From Gammaproteobacteria bacterium (GTDB lineage Bacteria; Pseudomonadota; Gammaproteobacteria; Steroidobacterales; GCA-2729495), in the NCBI GenBank assembly GCA_023150055.1, contig JAKLLP010000046.1, forward strand, positions 1 through 10,249: 10,249 bases of DNA, read 5' to 3'. A program made the translations under genes and the position numbers. How positions within the stretch are numbered: position 1 is the first letter of the stretch; each line of letters starts with the position of its first letter. Positions 5,543 to 10,249 of the stretch are shown here, in pieces. The notes under the pieces are model-generated. The model was given only the letters and a program-made list of their open reading frames with translations, ran no database searches and had not been told where the DNA came from.

Positions 5543-7921
5543 TCATGCCTGGCGGACCGCGTCGCGCAATTCGTCCATCGACTCGTAGCGCTTCGTCTTG
5601 TCGACTTCCATGGACTTGCGGACGATCGCCGCAAGCGCGGGAGGTATCTCGGGGTTGATCTCCTCGCAGGGTTTGCAGCGGCCCTGCACGTGCTGGTACA
5701 TGACGGACATGTGATCGCCCTTCGAGTAAGGCGGCACGCCGGCGAGCATCTCGTACATGATGACGCCGAGGCTGTAGATATCCGCGCGGTGGTCGACTTT
5801 CTTGCCGAGGATCTGCTCGGGGGCCATGTATTTCGGCGAACCGATCACGTAGCCGGTCTTGGTCAGTTGCGTGTCCGCGTGGGAGGCCACGGCCGCCACG
5901 CCGAAGTCCACGATCTTCAGCAGCCCCTCGTCGTTGATGAGGATGTTGGCCGGCTTGAGGTCACGATGCACGATGCCGACCTGGTGGGCGACCGCCATGC
6001 CGGTGGCGATGTCCACCGTCCAGCCCTTGCTCTTGTCGACTGGCAACGGCTTGTGCGTGTTCAGCTCCGTCCCGAGCGTGTGGGAGGGGAAATACTCCAT
6101 GGAAATGGCGTAATTGCCGCCGAGGCTCAGGAAGTCGTAGATGCGGATGACGTTGTTGTGGGTGATCTTGCGCGAGTAACGCAGCTCGTGGACGAAGCGC
6201 TTCATCATTTCTTCGTCCTGGCTGACGTTGGGATTGAGGAACTTCAGGATCAGCCGCTCGTCGACCACCGTGTCCTCGACCAGCACCACGGTGCCGAAGG
6301 CGCCCTTGCCGATCTTCTGGATGTAGCGGTAGCGGTTCTCGATCACGTCGCCGGCCTTGAGCAGGCTCACGTCGAGCTTCTGCGCCTCCTCGGTGGCGCG
6401 CACCAGCCGCTCGACCTCGGCAGGCTCCACCAGCAGCGTGCGCCCGGGTGCGGCGAGCCGTTCGTCGTGCTTCGCGGCCTCCACCGCGGCCGTCGAGAAG
6501 CGGTTTTCCAGGCTCACCAGGGCTTCCGACGCGGCCTTGGCGAGGGTTTCGTCGGCGCCGGCCATGTACGGCTGCAGCTTGGCCCGCACGGTGCTCGCGT
6601 TCTTCTGGTCGGTGAGACGCGCCACGGCGCCGACGGTCTCGAGCCGGATGGCCTTGTCGCTGTGGTCGAGGAGCGGCATCAGCGCGGGCATGATCTTCGA
6701 ATCGCCGATCCGCCCGAGGGCGCGCACCGCCGCCGGCACGGAGCGGGCATCGCCGGCGAGCATCCTGGTCAGGGCGGGGATCGCCTTGGGGCTGCCGATC
6801 TCGGCGAGCGCGTCGGCGGCGCGCTCGCGCACCCACCAGTCCTTGTCCTGCGTGGCGGCCATGAGGTGAGCCACCGCGCGTTCGTCCTTCGTCTGGTTGA
6901 GGATCTCGATGGCGGCGCGGCGTATGTTCTCGTCCTTGTCGCGCACGAGCTGCAGGACCGCATCCATGACCTTCGGACCGCCGATCTTGGCGAGCGCGTC
7001 GGAGGCGCGCGAACGTACCCACCAGTCCTGGTCCTCGAGGGCCGCCAGCAGGTGTTTCAGTGTGGCGACGTCGGCGATACCGTTGAGCACCTCGACCGCT
7101 GCGCGGCGGGCATCCTCGGACTCGTCGCGCAGGACGGTCACCAGGTGCGTCATGGTGTCCGGGTGGCGCGCCCTGACGATCAGCTCAATGGCCTTGCTGC
7201 GGGCTTCGAGGTCCGGGTCGATCAGGATCGAGCAGAGCAGCGCGATATTGCGCTCGCCCGGCATGTTCTCGATGGCGATCAAGGCGGCTTTGCGTACCGT
7301 CTTGTTGCGGTCGCGCAGCTGGGCTTCGAGGGCCTGCGCGACATCCGGCTGGTTGAACTTCGAGAGCACCTGGATGATGTGCACCCGCACGGCCGGGTCC
7401 TTGCCCTCGAGCCGGCTGATCAGCTCGGGCACCAGCTCGGCGGTGGCGACCTCGGCGATGATCTTGAATACGGCGGCTTTCTCGCGCGGCTCCAGGTCAT
7501 AGGCGCGGCGCAGCAGTTCCCGCGGGTTGAGCCGGCTCTTGTTGGCGCGCAGGACTTCGATCAGGGCCGATACCGAGATGTCGTCGCGGCCGAGCAGCCC
7601 GAGCAGCTGGTTGGCGTCGTAGGCGGTGGCCGCGCCGAGCGCCGCGGCCGTGCCCGACACGCAGCGCGCATTGCCGTGGCCGAGACCGGCGGCCACCTGT
7701 TTCAGGGTCTGGTCGTTGACGCAGGATGACAAGGTCTGGACCAGCGCGGTCGTGTGCTCGCGTTCGGCGCCGGCGAAGGCCTCGATCAGGTTCGGGATGA
7801 TGCTCGGGCCGAGCTTGCGCAGGCTCTCGATCGCCTTGCGCGCCTCGGGCGCCTGCAGGTCGCGCACGGCGAGCAGTTGCGACAGTGAGCGCTCGGCTCT
7901 GAGTGTACTGATGAACTTCAT
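5543..7921 (-). CDS. HEAT-repeat Ser/Thr protein kinase (Hanks type), first gene of the kinase-pil operon
   Basis: A 792-residue protein. Residues about 20-475 form a run of HEAT-like helical repeats (units of about 31 residues, often DxxxxVRxxAxxALxxIG), a protein-binding scaffold. Residues about 531-790 are a Hanks-type kinase domain with all key parts. The glycine loop is IGKGAFGTVV (537-546), the ATP lysine K560 and the helix-C Glu E579. The catalytic loop is HRDLKPAN (652-659, D654, N659), the metal site DFG 672-674, and the activation segment ends at APE 700-702. D714 and the late Arg R778 are present. The HRD arginine makes it an RD kinase, so activation-loop phosphorylation is likely; T684, T687 and T689 are candidates. 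No signal peptide, transmembrane helix or PASTA domain is seen, so it should be cytosolic. Start ATG at 7921 fits a hydrophobic N-terminal helix; the ribosome site is weak. Its linkage to two pilus ATPases suggests it acts on pilus function; the target is inferred only. Confidence 0.92.
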   Translation of the reverse strand: MKFISTLRAERSLSQLLAVRDLQAPEARKAIESLRKLGPSIIPNLIEAFAGAEREHTTALVQTLSSCVNDQTLKQVAAGLGHGNARCVSGTAAALGAATAYDANQLLGLLGRDDISVSALIEVLRANKSRLNPRELLRRAYDLEPREKAAVFKIIAEVATAELVPELISRLEGKDPAVRVHIIQVLSKFNQPDVAQALEAQLRDRNKTVRKAALIAIENMPGERNIALLCSILIDPDLEARSKAIELIVRARHPDTMTHLVTVLRDESEDARRAAVEVLNGIADVATLKHLLAALEDQDWWVRSRASDALAKIGGPKVMDAVLQLVRDKDENIRRAAIEILNQTKDERAVAHLMAATQDKDWWVRERAADALAEIGSPKAIPALTRMLAGDARSVPAAVRALGRIGDSKIMPALMPLLDHSDKAIRLETVGAVARLTDQKNASTVRAKLQPYMAGADETLAKAASEALVSLENRFSTAAVEAAKHDERLAAPGRTLLVEPAEVERLVRATEEAQKLDVSLLKAGDVIENRYRYIQKIGKGAFGTVVLVEDTVVDERLILKFLNPNVSQDEEMMKRFVHELRYSRKITHNNVIRIYDFLSLGGNYAISMEYFPSHTLGTELNTHKPLPVDKSKGWTVDIATGMAVAHQVGIVHRDLKPANILINDEGLLKIVDFGVAAVASHADTQLTKTGYVIGSPKYMAPEQILGKKVDHRADIYSLGVIMYEMLAGVPPYSKGDHMSVMYQHVQGRCKPCEEINPEIPPALAAIVRKSMEVDKTKRYESMDELRDAVRQA
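6795..7036 (-). repeat. Two copies of a duplicated HEAT-pair unit, 186 bases apart, inside the kinase gene
   Basis: The stretch 6795-6850 is repeated at 6981-7036 with about 9 differences in 56 bases, an exact 186-base (62-codon) offset. In the protein the two copies read DWWVRSRASDALAKIG (299-314) and DWWVRERAADALAEIG (361-376), each with a Trp pair (W300/W301 and W362/W363). This indicates a tandem duplication of a two-HEAT unit within the scaffold. Confidence 0.8.
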
Positions 7922-7957
7922 TGCCCCAGCAGACCGTCCCGCCCGATTGTCGACGTC

Positions 7958-7985
7958 AAAAAACCCGGCGGCGGCCGGCCACCGG
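7958..7985 (-). terminator. Intrinsic terminator in the leader of the kinase-pil operon (possible attenuator)
   Basis: Read on the minus strand: stem CCGGTGGC (7985-7978), loop CGGCC, stem GCCGCCGG (7972-7965), one G, then six T (7963-7958). All eight stem pairs form (one G-U). This is a canonical Rho-independent terminator pointing toward the kinase gene, ending 36 bases before its ATG. It could attenuate the operon or stop transcripts running antisense to apbC. On the plus strand the A-run precedes the hairpin, so it does not terminate in that direction. Confidence 0.65.
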
Positions 7986-8031
7986 CGGTTATGTCAACGA
8001 GGATACGCCGGGCTCACCCACGCGCCGCGCG

Positions 8032-8040
8032 ATTATGCCA
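8032..8040 (-). promoter_or_regulatory. Candidate extended -10 promoter for the kinase-pil operon
   Basis: Minus-strand TG-G-CATAAT, an extended -10 element with 5 of 6 hexamer matches. It would start transcription near 8025 and give a leader of about 100 bases that includes the terminator hairpin at 7958-7985. No recognisable -35 lies at 16-18 bases upstream, as is common for extended -10 promoters. Confidence 0.35.
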
Positions 8041-8099
8041 CACGGCCCGACCGTGCCGGGCGCTGGCTTCCCGGCCCGGGCGGACCCTCTCTGTTCAGT

Positions 8100-8105
8100 T
8101 ACAAT
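8100..8105 (+). promoter_or_regulatory. apbC: Candidate -10 hexamer for apbC-dcd
   Basis: TACAAT (5 of 6) lies 45 bases before the apbC ATG, in the 229-base divergent spacer between the kinase and apbC. At 17 bases upstream the DNA is GC-rich with no -35 match, so this is a weak call based on the hexamer and its position. Confidence 0.35.
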
Positions 8106-8150
8106 GTGCGGCCTGTAACCTCCCGCATACTGTTAACAACGTCACGAATC

Positions 8151-9248
8151 ATGTCTGAGCTTACGGTTCCCGCCGCGGAGCGGGCTGCCGCCCGCGTTGC
8201 GGTTCCCGCCCTCGGCTGCAGTCTCGGCGACAGCGGGGCCGCCGTCGAGACCTCGATCAGCGGCAACAGTATCACCATCCGCGTGACGCTCGCGTTTCCG
8301 GCCGCCGGCATCCGCGAGACCCTGGAGCGCGAGGTCGCCGCGGCGGTGCGCACCGCGACGGATGCCGCGCGCGTGGCCGTCGAGGTCGGCTGGAGCATCG
8401 TGCCGCGGGCGCCACAGGGCCAGCTCGCCCCGCTGCCTGGCGTAAAGAACATCATTGCCATCGCCTCTGGCAAGGGGGGCGTCGGCAAATCGACGACCGC
8501 GGTGAACCTCGCCCTCGCGCTCGCCCGCGAGGGCGCCCGGGTAGGCGTCCTCGACGCCGATGTCTACGGACCGAGCCAGCCGCGGATGCTCGGCCTTGCC
8601 GGCGCCGAGCCGGAGAGTCTCGATGGCAAGCACATCGAGCCGCTGAAGGCGCACGGGCTGGAGGTGATGTCCGTCGGTTTCATGGTGGGGGAGGCGACAC
8701 CGCTCATCTGGCGCGGGCCGATGGTCACCCAGGCCGTCACCCAGATCACCTTCGAGACGCGCTGGGGCGATCTCGACTATCTCATCGCGGATCTGCCGCC
8801 CGGCACGGGCGACACGCAGCTCACGCTCAGCCAGAAGGTGCCGCTCGCGGGCGTGGTCATCGTGACCACGCCGCAGCAGGTCGCCACCAGCGTGGCGCGC
8901 CGGGGGCTGGAGATGTTCACCAAGGTCGGCGTGGCGGTGCTCGGCGTCGTGGAGAACATGAGCACATTTCTCTGCCCGAAGTGCGGCCACGAGGAAGCGC
9001 TGTTCGGCGAGGGCGGCGGGGCGGAGCTCGCCGCTGCCTGCGGCGTGCCGCTCCTCGGCCAGTTGCCGCTCAACGGGGCGATCCGCGCGCAGACCGACGT
9101 CGGCTGCCCGCCGGTGGCGGCAGACCCGGAAGGCGCGCTCGCGCTGCGCTACCGCGAGATCGCGCGGCGCGTTGCGCTGGAACTTTCCCGCCGCCCGAAA
9201 GACCAGAAGCACAAGTTCCCGAAAATCGTGGTCGAGAAACAAAAGTGA
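8151..9248 (+). CDS. apbC: Iron-sulfur cluster carrier protein ApbC/Mrp (NBP35-type P-loop ATPase)
   Basis: A 365-residue cytosolic ATPase that binds a labile Fe-S cluster and delivers it to apo-proteins. The deviant Walker A is GKGGVGKST at 107-115. [11 protein letters not shown] (135-145), the family-typical LIWRGPM (185-191) and [11 protein letters not shown] (214-224) follow. The cluster-binding CPKC is at 275-278 (C275, C278). Residues about 20-85 are a diverged, somewhat short MIP18/DUF59-like domain before [11 protein letters not shown]. The length matches E. coli Mrp (369). The frame is open upstream of 8151, but no similarity to the family lies there. ATG 8151 is chosen because it follows the probable -10 at a sensible distance, although no clear ribosome site precedes it; GTG 8106 is an alternative. 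Its stop overlaps the dcd start by 4 bases, so the two form an operon. In E. coli the gene is the divergent neighbour of metG; here it is about 6.7 kb away. Confidence 0.95.
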   Translation: MSELTVPAAERAAARVAVPALGCSLGDSGAAVETSISGNSITIRVTLAFPAAGIRETLEREVAAAVRTATDAARVAVEVGWSIVPRAPQGQLAPLPGVKNIIAIASGKGGVGKSTTAVNLALALAREGARVGVLDADVYGPSQPRMLGLAGAEPESLDGKHIEPLKAHGLEVMSVGFMVGEATPLIWRGPMVTQAVTQITFETRWGDLDYLIADLPPGTGDTQLTLSQKVPLAGVVIVTTPQQVATSVARRGLEMFTKVGVAVLGVVENMSTFLCPKCGHEEALFGEGGGAELAAACGVPLLGQLPLNGAIRAQTDVGCPPVAADPEGALALRYREIARRVALELSRRPKDQKHKFPKIVVEKQK

Positions 9249-9811
9249 GCATCAAGTCAGACCGCTGGATCCGCCGCATGGCCGGGCAGCACGGCATGAT
9301 CGAGCCCTTCGAGCCCGGCCAGGTGCGCGAGGCGCGCGGTCACCGGCTCATCTCCTACGGCACCTCGAGCTACGGCTACGACGTGCGCTGCGGGTCTTAT
9401 TTCAAGGTCTTCACGAACATCAACTCGACGATCGTCGATCCCAAGGCCTTCGACAAGTCGAGCTTCGTCGACATGGAGGGCGAGGTCTGCATCATCCCGC
9501 CCAACTCCTTCGCGCTCGCCGCCACGGTCGAGTACTTCCGCATCCCGCGCAACGTGCTCACCATCTGCCTCGGCAAGTCCACCTACGCCCGCTGCGGCAT
9601 CATCGTCAACGTCACCCCGCTGGAACCGGAGTGGGAAGGGCACGTGACGCTCGAGTTCTCCAACACCACGCCGCTGCCCGCGAAGATCTACGCCAACGAG
9701 GGCGTCGCGCAGATGATCTTCTTCGAGTCCGACGAGTCCTGCGAGGTCTCCTACAAGGACCGCGGCGGCAAGTACCAGGGGCAGCGTGGGGTGACGCTGC
9801 CGAGGGCGTGA
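9245..9811 (+). CDS. dcd: dCTP deaminase (Dcd)
   Basis: A 188-residue homotrimeric enzyme that deaminates dCTP to dUTP, feeding dTMP synthesis via dUTPase. Nearly every family signature is present: [13 protein letters not shown] at the start, [13 protein letters not shown] (37-49), [13 protein letters not shown] (80-92), the nucleotide-binding GKSTYARCG (110-118), and [11 protein letters not shown] (132-142). In the last of these E137 aligns with the catalytic Glu138 of E. coli Dcd. [11 protein letters not shown] near the C-terminus closes over the triphosphate. The start is GTG at 9245, inside the apbC end as GTGA (4-base overlap): starting there gives exactly the conserved N-terminus and the length of the Pseudomonas enzyme, whereas upstream starts would add unrelated sequence. 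Translation is likely coupled to apbC. Confidence 0.97.
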   Translation: MSIKSDRWIRRMAGQHGMIEPFEPGQVREARGHRLISYGTSSYGYDVRCGSYFKVFTNINSTIVDPKAFDKSSFVDMEGEVCIIPPNSFALAATVEYFRIPRNVLTICLGKSTYARCGIIVNVTPLEPEWEGHVTLEFSNTTPLPAKIYANEGVAQMIFFESDESCEVSYKDRGGKYQGQRGVTLPRA

Positions 9812-9824
9812 GGGGGCTGAATTG

Positions 9825-9848
9825 ATGGGTGCGGAGCGATTCCGGTAA
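9825..9848 (+). other. Seven-codon mini-ORF touching the methyltransferase start
   Basis: ATG at 9825 begins a reading frame of seven codons (MGAERFR) ending in TAA at 9846-9848. The last A of that stop is the first A of the next ATG (TAATG). AGGGGG at 9811-9816 is a strong ribosome-binding site 8 bases before it. It could be a coupling cistron for the methyltransferase gene or a chance ORF. Confidence 0.2.
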
Positions 9849-10249
9849 TGCCAGGTCTCAGCCAGGAGCAGTTCGACGCCCTCGATGCTCTCAAGTGCGC
9901 GATCGGCTACAACGTGTACGGGGCATATTGCGTGCCGCTGTCCTCCCGGCATCGTCGCGCTGCCATGAGGATCCTGGGCGGTGAGGTACACGAGCCGCAG
10001 ACGGTCGAGTTCCTGAGGTCGCACTGCGACACCGGCGACGTGGTGCATGCGGGGACGTATTTCGGCGATTTCCTGCCCGCCCTGTCCCGGGCCTGCCAGG
10101 GCACCGTCTGGGCGTTCGAACCTAACCTGGAGAATTTTCGCTGCGCTACCATCACCGTCTTGCTCAACGACCTTCGGAATATCGAACTGCGTCGTGCTGG
10201 TCTCGGTGCAGCCAGCGGGGCCCTGCCGCTGCTGACTGTCGATACTGAC
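9848..10249 (+). CDS. FkbM-type SAM-dependent methyltransferase, 5' part; runs off the right edge
   Basis: The first 134 residues of a class I methyltransferase. The SAM-binding motif I region is DVVHAGTYFGDFLPALS (64-80). It is followed at FkbM spacing by VWAFEPN (87-93), where E91 would hold the ribose hydroxyls of SAM, then NFRCATITVLLND (97-109). FkbM enzymes mostly O-methylate sugars, lipids or small molecules; the acceptor here is unknown. The ATG at 9848 has GGAG at 9833-9836, 11 bases before, and the frame has no stop to the window end. The gene lies 36 bases after dcd on the same strand and could be read through from apbC-dcd. Its codon use is slightly less GC-biased than dcd, which would fit an accessory gene. 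Confidence 0.8.
   Translation, partial: MPGLSQEQFDALDALKCAIGYNVYGAYCVPLSSRHRRAAMRILGGEVHEPQTVEFLRSHCDTGDVVHAGTYFGDFLPALSRACQGTVWAFEPNLENFRCATITVLLNDLRNIELRRAGLGAASGALPLLTVDTD

Noticed and set aside
5544..5546. ATGA overlap of an ATG with the kinase stop
   Set aside because: That ATG is out of frame with the pilT-like gene and opens only a short frame.
5414..7729. A 771-codon open frame on the plus strand opposite the kinase gene
   Set aside because: It is fully antisense to a gene with clear kinase and HEAT motifs, shows repetitive low-complexity residues typical of the complementary frame in GC-rich DNA, and has no recognisable domain.
7992..7997. Perfect TTGACA (-35-like) on the minus strand before the kinase
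   Set aside because: At 16-18 bases downstream lies the GC-rich terminator stem with no -10-like sequence.
7989..8021. Ten-codon GTG frame on the minus strand ending just before the terminator hairpin, resembling a leader peptide
   Set aside because: No ribosome site, the predicted transcript start is only a few bases before it, and there is no run of a regulatory amino acid.
7626..8150. In-frame N-terminal extension of apbC
   Set aside because: It runs antisense to the kinase 5' end, and ApbC/Mrp length is satisfied from 8151.

Overview
The window is a GC-rich (roughly two-thirds GC), densely coded bacterial chromosome segment. MetG, ApbC/Mrp and a 188-residue Dcd that closely follows the Pseudomonas-type protein point to a high-GC gammaproteobacterium. 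The exact order is an inference; there is no rRNA gene or other taxonomic marker. No tRNA, CRISPR array, insertion sequence or phage gene was found.

Layout. (1) 1-1436, minus: the N-terminal 478 residues of methionyl-tRNA synthetase (metG), running off the left edge. (2) 1627-2412, plus: a small PAPS-dependent sulfotransferase. (3) 2566-3357, plus: a short-chain dehydrogenase/reductase (SDR) with a Sec-type signal peptide. (4) 7921 down to 3354, minus: a compact three-gene operon. It encodes a 792-residue soluble HEAT-repeat Ser/Thr protein kinase and then two different PilT-family secretion/retraction ATPases. The last gene meets the SDR gene tail to tail with overlapping stop codons. (5) 8151-9811, plus: apbC and dcd, overlapping by 4 bases. 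(6) 9848 to the right edge, plus: the first 134 residues of an FkbM-type SAM-dependent methyltransferase.

How the parts relate. The housekeeping frame is metG diverging from apbC-dcd. In E. coli metG and mrp/apbC are adjacent and divergent; here about 6.7 kb separates them, holding the sulfotransferase, the SDR and the kinase-pilus motor operon. The most interesting unit is that operon: a kinase with an apparently complete catalytic core sits in tight transcriptional (probably translational) linkage with two pilus retraction-type motors. Both motors deviate from the AIRNLIRE motif of classical PilT. This suggests, but does not prove, phosphorylation-based control of a type IV pilus or related machine. 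Its leader carries a strong minus-strand intrinsic terminator 36 bases before the kinase start codon, which could act as an attenuator. Other oddities are a sharply AT-rich patch inside metG, an SDR predicted to be exported away from its nucleotide cofactor, and a near-identical duplicated HEAT pair in the kinase.
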